A DNA stretch of 64,000 nt from Devosia sediminis. GTDB taxonomy: Bacteria; Pseudomonadota; Alphaproteobacteria; Rhizobiales; Devosiaceae. The first letter of the stretch is position 1, and each line of letters begins with the position of its first letter. Position numbers and translations under genes: made by a program. Positions 10,333-20,091 of this stretch are shown here, piece by piece. The DNA lies in contig NZ_JAEKMH010000001.1 in the NCBI RefSeq assembly GCF_016411825.1, positions 1,337,619 through 1,401,618 on the forward strand. The letters run 5' to 3'. Under the pieces are notes generated by a model, which searched no databases, had not been told where the DNA came from, and saw only the letters and a program-made list of their open reading frames with translations.

Positions 10333-10884
10333 CTAGAAGTGGAAGCTGGCACCAAGCGAGAACTGGTCAGTGGCCTCGGTGCCCTGGACAGGAAAGCTGT
10401 GCAGGTATTGGGCCCGGACCGAGACGGAATCGGTCAATCCCAATTCGACCCCACCGCCTACTAGAACGTCCTGTTCTTCCGGCGCGCCCAAATTCACACC
10501 ATAGCCGGCGGCGCCGTAGGTCATGACGTTGTCAGCGACAACCAGCCCGGCGCGCCCGAGCACCTGCCCCTCTACCGTCCCGGACGCTACCTCGGTCTCG
10601 GGAATTCCGGTCAGCGCCACTTCGGCGCCAAGGAGATAAAAGTCGAACTGCGTATTGACGCCCGCATGAATTCCCACGCCAGCCTGAAGGTCCCCCTCAC
10701 CAGCGTGTACGCCGCTCCCATGCACGCCGGCATAGAAGCCGTTCCAGTCGAAGCCGGACGAACGGGCAACGGGGAGCGCTGCATCGGTAGAGGTGGTTAT
10801 GGTGATCGGGTCGGCAGCCAGGGCCAAGCCGGGAAGTGCCGTACTCATCAAGGTCGCAAGGGCGATAGTCGAAGCAATACGCAT
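10333..10884 (-). CDS. outer-membrane beta-barrel protein, paralogue
   Basis: This 183-residue secreted barrel has a signal peptide (MRIASTIALATLMSTALPGLALAA). The mature part starts ADPITITTST, contains GFDWNGFYAGVHGSG (matching the neighbour's GFDWEGLYVGARVGG) and ends FSLGASFHF, the outer-membrane insertion signal. The start at MRIAS is supported by AGGGAAGG five bases upstream. It is a tandem paralogue of the gene at 9451-10032, with clearly diverged sequence, so an old duplication. Confidence 0.8.
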   Translation of the reverse strand: MRIASTIALATLMSTALPGLALAADPITITTSTDAALPVARSSGFDWNGFYAGVHGSGVHAGEGDLQAGVGIHAGVNTQFDFYLLGAEVALTGIPETEVASGTVEGQVLGRAGLVVADNVMTYGAAGYGVNLGAPEEQDVLVGGGVELGLTDSVSVRAQYLHSFPVQGTEATDQFSLGASFHF

Positions 10885-10996
10885 CGCAGCCTTCCCTGTT
10901 CGAGCCGAGTCGTCATTCAACGCGGATCATGGGGGCCCGGTTCCGGAAGAGGGCTGGCGGCGGGCCCCTCAAGTCACTGTGACCGCAGAAATAAGG

Positions 10997-11731
10997 TCAT
11001 GACACCGGCAGCATTCCGACAAGCGCCGGCTCCGCCCGGAAGCTTTCGGGAAAGAGGGCCTCGAGCGCGGCGATCTTGGGCAGATCGTGCACCACAATAT
11101 AGGGCCAGTCGGGGTTCAGCGTCAGAAAGTCCTGGTGATACTGCTCGGCGGGGTAAAATGCGTCGAACGGCTCAATCGTCGTGACAATGGGGCCTTCGAA
11201 CAGATTGGCGGCATCGAGCTGAGCGATGTAGGCGCGGACCACCTCCTCTTCCTCGGCGGTGCGCACGAAGATGGTGGAGCGATACTGTGTGCCGCGATCC
11301 GGGCCCTGGAAATTGAGCTGCGTCGGGTTGTGGGCGACGGAGAAGAAGATGTGCAGCAGGTCCCCGTAACTGACCTGTGACGGATCGTAGGTGATCTCGA
11401 CGGTTTCGGCGTGGCCGGTATCGCCGCGGGTGGTCAGATCGTAGGTCGCGGTTTCGGCCGCACCGCCGGAATAGCCGGAGACGGCATTGCTGACACCCTT
11501 CACCCGCTGGAAAACACCCTGGACACCCCAGAAGCAGCCGCCTGCAAAGGTCGCCGTCGCGGTCGTGCCAGTTGCCTCGAGATCGAGCGCCGGTGACGGA
11601 ATTTCGACAGGCGCTTCCTGGGCACGCACAGGACGCGCAAAAGGAAGGGCCAGGACCGGCAAGGCGGCGAGGCCGAGCAGGATGGTGCGGCGGCGTGGCT
11701 GGGTGAGGCTGATGGGTGAGCGGGCGGGCAT
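10997..11731 (-). CDS. msrA: peptide-methionine (S)-S-oxide reductase, exported
   Basis: MsrA reduces the S-epimer of methionine sulfoxide in damaged proteins. The catalytic motif GCFWGVQGVFQRVKGV is present at about residues 65-80, followed by GYSGG and the TYDLTTRGDTGHAETVEITYDP block. The 244-residue protein is longer than cytosolic MsrA (about 170-215) because of a twin-arginine-like signal (QPRRRTILLGLAALPVLAL), so it probably acts in the periplasm. It stands alone between the barrel genes and tRNA-Asp. Confidence 0.93.
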   Translation of the reverse strand: MPARSPISLTQPRRRTILLGLAALPVLALPFARPVRAQEAPVEIPSPALDLEATGTTATATFAGGCFWGVQGVFQRVKGVSNAVSGYSGGAAETATYDLTTRGDTGHAETVEITYDPSQVSYGDLLHIFFSVAHNPTQLNFQGPDRGTQYRSTIFVRTAEEEEVVRAYIAQLDAANLFEGPIVTTIEPFDAFYPAEQYHQDFLTLNPDWPYIVVHDLPKIAALEALFPESFRAEPALVGMLPVS

Positions 11732-11833
11732 GGCGGGGACCTCGTGCTGATCTATTGATAGCAGATACGGTCAGACAGGGGCCAAAGTTACAGGCGGGCC
11801 ATATGATTTGCGAGGGGCGCCGAAGGCTGCGCT

Positions 11834-11869
11834 ACCCTTTGAACAACCATTGATTTCAATGAGAAAGGG
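11834..11869 (-). terminator. branched hairpin after tRNA-Asp
   Basis: ACCCTTT (11834-11840) can pair with AAAGGGT (11864-11870), and inside it CATTG pairs with CAATG around AAAT. It starts right at the 3' CCA of tRNA-Asp on the minus strand, so it probably marks the end of that transcript. No U-run follows. Confidence 0.5.
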
Positions 11870-11946
<77 letters not shown>

Positions 11947-12180
11947 AGCGCTTGCGAACAAGTCGTTCGCGCAACGTGGCGTCCATGTACTGGCCCCCAT
12001 ATGTGAAGTCAAGCGCCGCTGCGGAATTCTGCCGGAGATTTTTGGAAATCGGCCACGCCGCCTGTGGAAAACTTTTTTATCTCAAGGCTTAGGGGCAATA
12101 AGCTCATGTGACCGATCAACGACCGATCGCACAGGATAGGATCTGAAATGAACGAAAGCCGCGCAGGATCGCGGTGGGAA

Positions 12181-12256
12181 TGGTGGGCGATGACGGACTC
12201 GAACCGCCGACATCCTCGGTGTAAACGAGGCGCTCTACCAACTGAGCTAATCGCCC
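12181..12256 (-). tRNA. tRNA-Val(TAC)
   Basis: Read on the minus strand, the gene starts GGGCGATTAGCTCAG and ends ATCGCCC, discriminator A and encoded CCA. The anticodon loop carries TAC; the T-arm reads GCGGTTCGAGTCCGT. It lies between hupB and tRNA-Asp, the arrangement common in Hyphomicrobiales. Confidence 0.97.
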
Positions 12257-12339
12257 GAATAGGGTCCAGGACCCCTCAAGTGAACGGCGCCCTGATTAGG
12301 GTGCCCTTCCCCGCCCGTCAACTGACTTTTGCGGATATG

Positions 12340-12371
12340 AAAACGGCCCCGGCGCAAACCGCACGGGGCCG
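12340..12371 (-). terminator. Rho-independent terminator of hupB
   Basis: On the minus strand the stem CGGCCCCG/CGGGGCCG with a 12-base loop is followed by TTTTC, 28 bases after the hupB stop. It has the classic intrinsic-terminator form. Confidence 0.85.
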
Positions 12372-12398
12372 ATTGCCGATTAAGGCAAGGCGGCGATC

Positions 12399-12671
12399 TT
12401 AGTTGATCGCATCCTTGAGGCCCTTGCCGGGCTTGAACTTGGCCTGGTTCGAAGCAGGAATCTGAATCTCGGCGCCGGTGGCAGGGTTGCGACCGGTGGA
12501 AGCCTTGCGCTGGGACACGGCGAAAGTGCCGAAGCCGACCAGACGGACTTCTTCGCCACCCTTGAGAGCAGCAGTAATGGCCTCGAACACTGCGTCAACC
12601 GCTTCGGCGGCCTGTGCCTTGGTGATCGTAGCCTTGTCGGCAACGACGCCAACCAGATCGTTTTTGTTCAT
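12399..12671 (-). CDS. hupB: DNA-binding protein HU
   Basis: This 90-residue histone-like nucleoid protein bends DNA as a dimer. The sequence MNKNDLVGVVADKA, the VRLVGFGTFAVSQRKA saddle and the beta-arm signature GRNPATGAEIQIPAS are all textbook HU. It stands between a strong terminator and tRNA-Val downstream, and an MFS gene upstream. In many relatives lon precedes hupB; here it does not. Confidence 0.97.
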   Translation of the reverse strand: MNKNDLVGVVADKATITKAQAAEAVDAVFEAITAALKGGEEVRLVGFGTFAVSQRKASTGRNPATGAEIQIPASNQAKFKPGKGLKDAIN

Positions 12672-12872
12672 AGCGTTTCCTCACAGTGAATGCCCGCCGT
12701 CTCTGGCGAACGAAAACGCCGACAACCTTTTGCGATTCTGCGCGGAGCGCAAGGAAATCCGGGGGTTTTCGGCTGCCCGACGGTGCAAAGCTGTTAATGG
12801 ACCGGAAAAATGGACCCTGCAACCCCGGATAAGCGGAAAAGCCGGGATTGCGGCGGATTGTCCCCGGTTTGC

Positions 12873-14069
12873 CTATGCGGCCTCGGGCGGAAGGCCGGCG
12901 GGGCGGCGCAGACCGGCCATGAGCGGCAGGGCCAGCAGATAGATGCCGATGGCCACCAGCCAGATGGCGCCGGGCCAGCTCGGTCGCAGTCCATGGTAGA
13001 CGAAGCTGAAAAAGAGCGGTCCGAACACGGAGGCCAGGCTGACCAGGCTCGCCAGCACGCCCTGGAGCTGGCCCTGCCTGTTGGCATCGACCTGCCGCGT
13101 GGTGAGGGACTGCAGGGCGGGCATGCCGATGCCCCCAAGGGCGAAGATCGGCGCCATGGCAAAGAGCACCCAGCCCTGGGTGGCGAAGACCAGGGTGAGC
13201 ATGGCCCCGGTCTCGAACGCCATGCCCACGATCAGCGCCCAGCGCTCGCCGAGCCGGGCCACGGCGGGCCCGGTGAGAAAGGCCTGGGCCAGGGCGTGGA
13301 AGACGCCGAAAGCGCCCAATGAGAGGCCGATGGTCATGCCGTTGAAGGCGAAAACGTCCTCGCTGTAGATGGCCCAGGTGGTGCCATAGACGGTGCCGAC
13401 CAGGTTCATGATGAAATAGATGCCCATCAAGGGGATCAACGCCTTGAAGGTCAGCGCCCAGGCCAGCGGCTTGAATGGGTTGAGCGTATCCCAAGTAAAG
13501 CGCGCATCCCGCTGGCCCGGACGCGATTCGGGCAGGACGAACAGGGCCAGGGCGAAATTGACGCCATTGAGCAGCGCCGCGACCAGAAATGGCGAGCGCA
13601 GCCAGATGTCTCCGAGAATGCCGCCGATCACCGGGCCGATGATGAAGCCGATGCCGAACATTGCATGGAAGAGCCCAAAGCGCTTGGCGCGCTCGTCTTC
13701 GGTGGAAATGTCGGTGATATAAGCGGTGGCCACGGCCATGTTGGCGCTGGTGACCCCGGCAATGGCGCGGCCGATCACCAGCAGCCAGAGTTCGGGCGCA
13801 AAGGCCATGACGAGATAGTCGATGGCCGCGCCGGCGAGCGAAACCAGGAGCACCGGGCGGCGGCCGAAGCGGTCGCTGAGCACGCCCAGGATGGGCGAAA
13901 ACAGGAACTGACAGGCCGAGTAGAGCGCCAGCATCACGCCCAGAATGGTGGCAATGTCGGACGTATGCCCGACTTCGCGCAGCAGGGCTGGCAGGATCGG
14001 GAAGATCAAGCCGATGCCAATGGCATCGAGCATGACTGCGGCGAGAATGACGACAAGGGCCTTGTTCAT
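12873..14069 (-). CDS. MFS efflux transporter, TetA-like (TCR/Tet family)
   Basis: This 398-residue protein has about twelve transmembrane helices. The MFS motif A reads GVLSDRFGRRPVLLVSLAG between helices 2 and 3, and AYITDISTEDERAKRFGLFHAMFGIGFIIGP matches the Tet-family helix 4-5 region. Start taken at MNKALVVILAAVML; the open frame upstream is Arg/Pro-rich and not membrane-like. The substrate is unknown: close chromosomal TetA-like pumps in Hyphomicrobiales are often annotated tetracycline exporters without proof. Confidence 0.85.
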   Translation of the reverse strand: MNKALVVILAAVMLDAIGIGLIFPILPALLREVGHTSDIATILGVMLALYSACQFLFSPILGVLSDRFGRRPVLLVSLAGAAIDYLVMAFAPELWLLVIGRAIAGVTSANMAVATAYITDISTEDERAKRFGLFHAMFGIGFIIGPVIGGILGDIWLRSPFLVAALLNGVNFALALFVLPESRPGQRDARFTWDTLNPFKPLAWALTFKALIPLMGIYFIMNLVGTVYGTTWAIYSEDVFAFNGMTIGLSLGAFGVFHALAQAFLTGPAVARLGERWALIVGMAFETGAMLTLVFATQGWVLFAMAPIFALGGIGMPALQSLTTRQVDANRQGQLQGVLASLVSLASVFGPLFFSFVYHGLRPSWPGAIWLVAIGIYLLALPLMAGLRRPAGLPPEAA

Positions 14070-14208
14070 GGGTCCGCTCCAGGAAGCCGCGCCGCGCCGG
14101 ACGAGGCGACAGCATGGCTGCGCCCGGACCCTCGGTGACCGGTGATGTAGGATCGGGCACACCATCCGGCAAGCACCCGCCTGTCACCCCTGCTGGAAAA
14201 TTTGACTG

Positions 14209-15714
14209 TCAGCGGCTGTCAGCAGCAGCACCGTATGCCCGGTAGTAGTCGCGGAGCACTGCGGGCAGCAGGGCGGGGATATCCTCGCTCAGCATGCCCG
14301 GGCCGCCGAAGCGGTTGGCAGCCTCGCCATGCAGCCAGACCGCGGCGCAGGCTGCTTCGAAGCCGGGCATGCCCTGAGCGAGGAGCCCGGCCACCATGCC
14401 GGCCAGCACATCCCCTGCCCCGGCCGTGCCCAGCCAGGTGGGCGCATTGTCATTGATGGCGGCGCGCCCGTCGGGTGCGGCAATGACGGTATCGCGCCCC
14501 TTGAGAATCACCACCGTGCCGGACAGCGCCGCAGCGAGGCGCGCGCGTTCGAGCTTGCTGCCGCCGATATCCGGGAAAAGCCGGCCAAACTCACCTTCGT
14601 GCGGGGTCAGGACGACGGGCGCGCCGCGCGCGGCGATATCGGACCAGAGCCGCTCGGCATTGCCGGAAAAGCTGGTAAGGGCATCGGCATCGAGGACGAG
14701 CGCTGCCGCGGATGCGACTAGCGCGGCAACGCGCGATCGCGTCTGAGCGCCGATACCGGCAGCCGGACCGATGACGACAGCCTTGATCCGCGTGTCGCCC
14801 AGAATCGCCGCCAGTTCGGACGGCTTTTCGGCCTCCTTGAGCATGATGGCGGTGACGTGGGCCGCGTGAACTTTCAACGCCTCGGCCGAACCGAGCAGGG
14901 TCACGAGCCCTGCCCCGCTGCGAAAGGCGCCGAGCGCAGACAGACGGGCCGCGCCGGCTTGTAGTGGACCGCCCGAGATCACGGCGACATGGCCACGATC
15001 GAACTTGTGACGGTCGCCTTCATGATCGGGCAGGCTCCAGAGCCCGGGATGATTGCGCCATGTGCGCACGGCCAGCGCTTCGAGCACCATGTCGGGAATG
15101 CCGATCTGGGCAAGATGGAGATGCCCACACTGGGCCTTGCCTTGGTCGAGGATATGGCCGGGCTTGAGGCGGAAGAAAGTGACGGTTTCGGTCGCCCGGA
15201 TAGCAACCCCGCGCAGCGCGCCCGTGGCGGCGTCGAGGCCGCTCGGCACGTCCACGCTGATGACCGGGACCGGCAGGGCGTTCACCGTGGCAACCAGGCC
15301 CGCCACGTCGCCGGAGAGATCGCGGGCCAGGCCCGACCCGAACATGGCGTCGACGATGAGGCTGACGATGCTCAGATCGGGTAGGCCCGGACCTTCGACC
15401 TCCCCCTGCCAGCGGTCCGCCATGGCGGCGGCATCACCCGCAAGGGTCTCGCGCGGCACGGACAGCCAGACGCGGACCGGCCAGCCGGCCTCCTGCAGCA
15501 GGCGGGCAACCACGAATCCATCGCCGCCATTATTGCCCGGACCGCAGAGAACCAGGACCGGGTCCATTTGGTAACCGGCCAGTATCCGCTCAGCCACGGC
15601 GGCGCCCGCAGCCTCCATCAGCGCCAGCGAGGGCGTGCCGAGGGCGATGGCCAGGCGATCCGCCTCGGCCATTTCGGAGGGATTGAGAAGGGCAAGTTGC
15701 GACGTCAATTGCAT
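14209..15714 (-). CDS. nnr: bifunctional NAD(P)HX epimerase/dehydratase
   Basis: This 501-residue repair enzyme reverses hydration damage of NADH/NADPH. The N-terminal half (about 1-215) is the YjeF-N epimerase with [16 protein letters not shown] near residue 58. The C-terminal half (about 225-495) is the ADP-dependent dehydratase with [47 protein letters not shown] and [19 protein letters not shown]. Both active regions look intact. In relatives nnr often lies beside glnB; here two PilZ genes and a broken gene intervene. Confidence 0.95.
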   Translation of the reverse strand: MQLTSQLALLNPSEMAEADRLAIALGTPSLALMEAAGAAVAERILAGYQMDPVLVLCGPGNNGGDGFVVARLLQEAGWPVRVWLSVPRETLAGDAAAMADRWQGEVEGPGLPDLSIVSLIVDAMFGSGLARDLSGDVAGLVATVNALPVPVISVDVPSGLDAATGALRGVAIRATETVTFFRLKPGHILDQGKAQCGHLHLAQIGIPDMVLEALAVRTWRNHPGLWSLPDHEGDRHKFDRGHVAVISGGPLQAGAARLSALGAFRSGAGLVTLLGSAEALKVHAAHVTAIMLKEAEKPSELAAILGDTRIKAVVIGPAAGIGAQTRSRVAALVASAAALVLDADALTSFSGNAERLWSDIAARGAPVVLTPHEGEFGRLFPDIGGSKLERARLAAALSGTVVILKGRDTVIAAPDGRAAINDNAPTWLGTAGAGDVLAGMVAGLLAQGMPGFEAACAAVWLHGEAANRFGGPGMLSEDIPALLPAVLRDYYRAYGAAADSR

Positions 15715-15867
15715 GATAGTTCGACCAAAATGACCGATTGCGAAAATTGCGATGATTCAGATTAGCAGCAAATTTACGGCGGACGGTTCAGGTGGCCGCA
15801 CTGGGAGAACTCCTTAAGGACTACGCGGTAGGGTTTTCACCGGTAATGGCAAATGGGAGGGGAGCCC

Positions 15868-16515
15868 ATGTCGTTGACCGCCGCTTTTGACGACGAAAGT
15901 CTGCGCGCACCTTTCGCTATAGAAGATGTCCGTTTCATCGGCGCACTGGCAGGACGCTACGCCCTGCCCGATCGCCGCCGCACGCCGGACGACAAGATTC
16001 CAGTTTACGCCTGCCGCCTGTGCTCGATTTCGACCCGCATGCTGGTCACGGTCGGGCCGGTCGTCGGCAAGGAAGGCGAGACGGTCTCGGCCCATTTCAA
16101 CGAATTCGGCATCCTGCGCGGACGGATAACGCGCCGCCTGGCATCCGGTTTCGTGACCAATCTCGACCTGGGAGACAGCGAGCGGGAAAAACTGGGCGCC
16201 AAGATCGACTGGCACAAGAAGCATGTGCACGCGCAGGTGCCGGACAAACGCGAGCATCGGCGCATCCTGCCGCGCGATCCGCGCAGCCTGATCGTGCTGG
16301 CCGATGGCCGCAAGGTACCCTGCTTCATCATCGACGTGTCCCGCTCGGGAGCGGCGGTGTCGGCGCATTTCTGGCCGGAACTGGGCATGCCCATGGCGCT
16401 GGGCCGAGTCGTCGGGCGCGTCGTGCGGCATCTCGAGGTCGGCTTTGCGCTGCAATTCATCCAGCCCCAGGAATTCGAGGATCTGGAATACCTGGTGAAG
16501 CCACCGGCCGAGTGA
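15868..16515 (+). CDS. PilZ-domain protein (first of a tandem pair)
   Basis: This 215-residue protein has a canonical PilZ domain in the second half: KREHRRILPRDPR supplies the RxxxR c-di-GMP contact and IIDVSRSGAAV the D/NxSxxG motif. The first half (about 30-120) shows the pattern G-x2-V-x3-F-x3-G-x-L-x-G-x-I-x-R-x5-GF, like the second part of a PilZ barrel without the RxxxR motif, so the protein is probably two PilZ-like domains. Start taken at the ATG after GGGAGG; an in-frame ATG five codons upstream overlaps that site. Role: c-di-GMP receptor, target unknown. Confidence 0.8.
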   Translation: MSLTAAFDDESLRAPFAIEDVRFIGALAGRYALPDRRRTPDDKIPVYACRLCSISTRMLVTVGPVVGKEGETVSAHFNEFGILRGRITRRLASGFVTNLDLGDSEREKLGAKIDWHKKHVHAQVPDKREHRRILPRDPRSLIVLADGRKVPCFIIDVSRSGAAVSAHFWPELGMPMALGRVVGRVVRHLEVGFALQFIQPQEFEDLEYLVKPPAE

Positions 16516-16535
16516 GCTGACCCGCCCCCTGTTTC

Positions 16536-16569
16536 AACGCCATCCGATGCCGTCGGGTGGCGTTTTCGT
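16536..16569 (+). terminator. intrinsic terminator after first PilZ gene
   Basis: AACGCCATCCGA pairs with TCGGGTGGCGTT (one G-T pair) around a 5-base loop and is followed by TTCGTTT, 20 bases after the stop. It separates the two PilZ genes into different transcripts. Confidence 0.8.
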
Positions 16570-16683
16570 TTACGCGGCAGAGGGCGGCACAAACCGGCGG
16601 AAAGATAAAATGCAAATCCCCGGTGCAAGGACGCGTTGACGTGGCTCAGCCATGCTCAACCGATCACCTGGGGGAGGTCTTCT

Positions 16684-17337
16684 GTGTCCGAAGGTCTGGA
16701 ACGTCCTACAATCGCCTTGCACGGCATTGCTTCCGTGGCGGGCCGCTACGTCATCGGCGATCAAGCCATGCATCCCGGCATCAATCTCTTCGCATGCCGG
16801 TTGCGCATGATCGGCAGCGACAACCTTCGGGTCACCGCTCCGGTCATTCCGCAAATGGGTGAAATCGTTTCGGCGAGCTTCACCTCGTTCGGGACACTCA
16901 CCGGAACGGTGACGCGCCAATATGACGACGGCTTCGAGATGGGATTTGTGCAGAGCGATGCCGAGCGCGACGCCCTCAACGCACGGATCACCAGTTTCAG
17001 CGAGAAACTTTGGACCACGACCAGCGACCGGCGCAGCGCCGAGCGGGTGATGCCCAGCAATCCGCGCACGGTGATCGCGCGGCCCGATAACTGGTCGCAG
17101 CCCTGTCTCATTGTCGATTATTCCATCTCGGGCGCCGCCGTGTCTGCGGCCTTCCAGCCGGCGGTGGGCGAAATCGTCACCGTCGGACGGGTGACCGGCG
17201 AAGTCGTGCGCCTCTTCGACTTCGGCTTCGGTGTGCGCTTTTTCGAACCGCAGAGCGCCGATCATCTCGAATCCCTGCTCGAAGCGCCCGACGAATGGCG
17301 CGACGTAATGCGGCGGACTTTCCGCGCCGCCCAATAG
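16684..17337 (+). CDS. PilZ-domain protein (second of a tandem pair)
   Basis: This 217-residue protein has the same architecture as its upstream neighbour: a degenerate PilZ-like N-terminal half (GEIVSASFTSFGTLTGTVTR) and a canonical C-terminal PilZ domain with DRRSAERVMPSNPR (RxxxR) and IVDYSISGAAV. Start is a GTG, six bases after GGGGGAGG; an ATG further upstream lacks such a site. The two genes clearly arose by duplication but have separate control, because a terminator lies between them. It is a predicted c-di-GMP effector; the partner is unknown. Confidence 0.8.
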   Translation: MSEGLERPTIALHGIASVAGRYVIGDQAMHPGINLFACRLRMIGSDNLRVTAPVIPQMGEIVSASFTSFGTLTGTVTRQYDDGFEMGFVQSDAERDALNARITSFSEKLWTTTSDRRSAERVMPSNPRTVIARPDNWSQPCLIVDYSISGAAVSAAFQPAVGEIVTVGRVTGEVVRLFDFGFGVRFFEPQSADHLESLLEAPDEWRDVMRRTFRAAQ

Positions 17338-17422
17338 CGCCGGCCGAAAATGTCGATCGGGCCATGCGAACCTCGTCGCACTGATGACGCCTTGAGGCGT
17401 TGTACAGACGAGGAGACCTCTG

Positions 17423-18005
17423 ATGGCCAAGACCGTACTCTACATGTCCATGTCGCTGGACGGCTATATCGACGGCGCGCGCGAGAGCATCGACCGCCTG
17501 CATAGCTGGTTCTTTCCCGATGGCGCCGACCTCGATCTCGACGAGACGCCAGACCGCCTTGGCGGCGTCAACGGCCAGGTGTTCCGCGAATTAATGGACA
17601 CTGGCGCCGTGGTCGCTGGCCGCGGCACGTTCGAGCCCGCCAAGGGCTGGGGCGGCGACCACCACAATGGGGTACCCCATCTATATCCTCAGCCGGCACG
17701 CAGCGCCGGGCTGGGCGGCCGACTGGCCCCTCGTCCGCTATGTGGATGATATCGGCCGGGCCATGAGCGCGGCCAAGGAGCGAGCGGGGAGCCGCGACGT
17801 TCTGGCCCATGGCGCCGGCATTGCGCGGCTCGCCCTTGCCGCGGGCGTTCTGGACGAGATCGAAATCCACCTCGTACCAGTGCTGCTCGGTGAAGGCAGG
17901 TTGCTGTTCGACCATCTCGGGCTGGGTCCGCAGGAGCTGGAGCGCGTCAGGGTGCTCGAGGGCGAGAACGGCATTACCCATCTCCGCTTCCGCGTTTGCC
18001 GCTAG
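17423..18005 (+). pseudogene. RibD C-terminal/dihydrofolate-reductase-like protein, frameshifted
   Basis: Two overlapping frames make up one protein. The first (MAKTVLYMSMSLDGYIDG... to GWGGDHHNG) gives the N-terminal DHFR-like half with GAVVAGRGTFEPA. The second (PIYILSRHAAPGW... to ITHLRFRVCR) gives the C-terminal half with DVLAHGAGIARLALAAGVLDEIEIHLVPVLLGEG. The joint is a CCCC run at 17675-17678, where one extra C shifts the frame; with CCC the reading NGVPIYILSR would be continuous. Either a real inactivating mutation or a homopolymer sequencing error. The start has GAGGAG seven bases upstream. Members of this family reduce riboflavin- or folate-like pterins. Confidence 0.85.
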
Positions 18006-18009
18006 ACAA

Positions 18010-18040
18010 GAAAAAAGGGGCCCCGGAGGGCCCCTTTCCT
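18010..18040 (-). terminator. intrinsic terminator of glnA, usable in both directions
   Basis: A perfect 10-bp stem AAAGGGGCCC (18014-18023), loop CGGA, GGGCCCCTTT (18028-18037) lies 17 bases after the glnA stop. On the minus strand it is followed by TTTCTTG, so with the stem T's there is a T-tract. It also closes the convergent gene on the plus strand. Confidence 0.88.
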
Positions 18041-18056
18041 ATTCGTCCGGATCCGC

Positions 18057-19466
18057 TTAGGCGGAGTAGTACATTTCGTACTCGACCGGGTGCGGGGTGT
18101 GCTCGAACTTGATGACTTCGCCCATCTTGAGTTCGATGTAGCTGTCGATGAAGTCGTCGTCCATGACGCCGCCAACCTTGAGGAACTCGCGGTCGGCCGA
18201 GAGGTTTTCCAGGGCTTCGCGGAGCGAACCGGACACGGTCGGGATCTCCTTGAGCTCTTCCTTCGGCAGTTCGTAGAGATCCTTGTCCATCGGATCGCCC
18301 GGGTGGATCTTGTTCTTGATACCGTCGAGGCCGGCCATCAGCAGCGCGGTGTAGGCGAGGTACGGGTTCGCCAGCGGATCGGGAAAGCGGACTTCGACGC
18401 GCTTGGCCTTCGGCGACTGGCCGAAGGGGATACGGCAGGAAGCCGAACGGTTACGGGCCGAATAGGCCAGGAGAACCGGAGCTTCGAAGCCGGGCACCAG
18501 ACGCTTGTAGGAGTTGGTGGTCGGGTTGGTGAAGGCGTTGATGGCCTTGGCATGCTTGATGACGCCGCCGATGTAGTAGAGGCATTCCATCGACAGGCCG
18601 GCATACTGGTCACCGGCGAAGAGCGGCTTGCCGTCCTTCCAGATCGACATGTGGCAGTGCATGCCCGAGCCGTTGTCGCCGTAAACCGGCTTCGGCATGA
18701 AGGTCGCGGTCTTGCCATAGGCATTGGCGACCTGCTGGACGGCGTACTTGTAGATGAGCACGTCGTCGGCCGAGGCGATCATCTGCTTGTACTTGAGGCC
18801 GAGCTCATGCTGGGCGGACGCCACTTCGTGGTGGTGCTTCTCGATGATGACGCCCATCTGGCCCATGGCCTCGAGCATTTCACCGCGCATGTCCTGGGCG
18901 CTGTCCAGCGGCGGAACCGGGAAATAGCCCTTCTTGAGGCCGATATGGTGGCCGTTGTTGCCGCCTTCATAGTCGGAATTGTTGTTGGTCGGCAGTTCGT
19001 GCGCGTCGACCGAGAAACCGACATTGTAGGTGGTGTTGGAATACTTCACGTCGTCGAAGATGAAGAATTCGGGCTCGGGGCCGAACACGACGGTGTCACC
19101 AACGCCCGACGACTTGACCAGGCCTTCGGCCTTCTTGGCGATGGAGCGCGGGTCGCGGTTGTAGGGCTGATAGGTGTTGGGCTCGAGGATGTCGCAGTTG
19201 ATGGCGAGGGTCGAGGCAGCGAAGAACGGGTCGATATAGGCCGAGTTCGGATCGGGCATCAGCACCATGTCCGACTCATTGATGGCCTTCCAGCCGGCGA
19301 TCGAGGAACCGTCGAACATGACGCCGTCCTCGAACAGGTCGGCGTCGACGACCGACGCGTCCATGGTGACATGCTGCAGCTTGCCGCGCAGATCGGTGAA
19401 ACGCACGTCGAGATACTTGATGTTCTCTTCCTTCATGCGCTTGATGATGTCGGCTCCGGTCGTCAT
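18057..19466 (-). CDS. glnA: glutamine synthetase type I
   Basis: This 469-residue enzyme makes glutamine from glutamate, ammonia and ATP and is the entry point of nitrogen assimilation. Signatures are [18 protein letters not shown] (beta-grasp), the [25 protein letters not shown]/substrate block and [27 protein letters not shown]. The adenylylation tyrosine is Tyr398 in [11 protein letters not shown], so the enzyme can be switched off by GlnE. GGGGAAG lies four bases upstream of the ATG. It lies 67 bases downstream of glnB, so both are probably co-transcribed from the sigma-54 promoter. Confidence 0.98.
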   Translation of the reverse strand: MTTGADIIKRMKEENIKYLDVRFTDLRGKLQHVTMDASVVDADLFEDGVMFDGSSIAGWKAINESDMVLMPDPNSAYIDPFFAASTLAINCDILEPNTYQPYNRDPRSIAKKAEGLVKSSGVGDTVVFGPEPEFFIFDDVKYSNTTYNVGFSVDAHELPTNNNSDYEGGNNGHHIGLKKGYFPVPPLDSAQDMRGEMLEAMGQMGVIIEKHHHEVASAQHELGLKYKQMIASADDVLIYKYAVQQVANAYGKTATFMPKPVYGDNGSGMHCHMSIWKDGKPLFAGDQYAGLSMECLYYIGGVIKHAKAINAFTNPTTNSYKRLVPGFEAPVLLAYSARNRSASCRIPFGQSPKAKRVEVRFPDPLANPYLAYTALLMAGLDGIKNKIHPGDPMDKDLYELPKEELKEIPTVSGSLREALENLSADREFLKVGGVMDDDFIDSYIELKMGEVIKFEHTPHPVEYEMYYSA

Positions 19467-19533
19467 AGGTCTTCCCCTGTCTTAGACGGAATGCTTGTTA
19501 GTGGTTGGTGGCAGTCGGCGATGGACCTGCGCC

Positions 19534-19872
<339 letters not shown>

Positions 19873-19918
19873 TCACGCCTCCAATGGCCGTCTTCGGCAG
19901 TTACCGGTCCCTTCGTAT

Positions 19919-19933
19919 GCATGGCGTGTGCCA
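19919..19933 (-). promoter_or_regulatory. sigma-54 (RpoN) promoter of glnB-glnA
   Basis: On the minus strand the sequence TGGCACACGCCATGC matches the -24/-12 consensus TGGCACG-N4-TTGC at 9 of 11 fixed positions with exact GG-to-GC spacing. Transcription would begin about 12 bases further, leaving a leader of about 35 bases before the glnB ATG. GCATGGC...GCCATGC forms a dyad across it, and AACAC-N9-GTGTT lies about 15 bases upstream, loosely like an NtrC half-site pair. Confidence 0.8.
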
Positions 19934-20091
19934 GCCATGCCAAACACCGAAAAGCCGTGTTAGGACAGACGTTTGAGAGATGAAGCGGCATGGGCGGAAA
20001 CCTACCCATCACCGCCTAATGCCTAACTTGTGGGCAGATTGAGCGTTTCGTGAGCAATATCGACATGGCGGAAAGGCCAAGAGTGCAGCAG

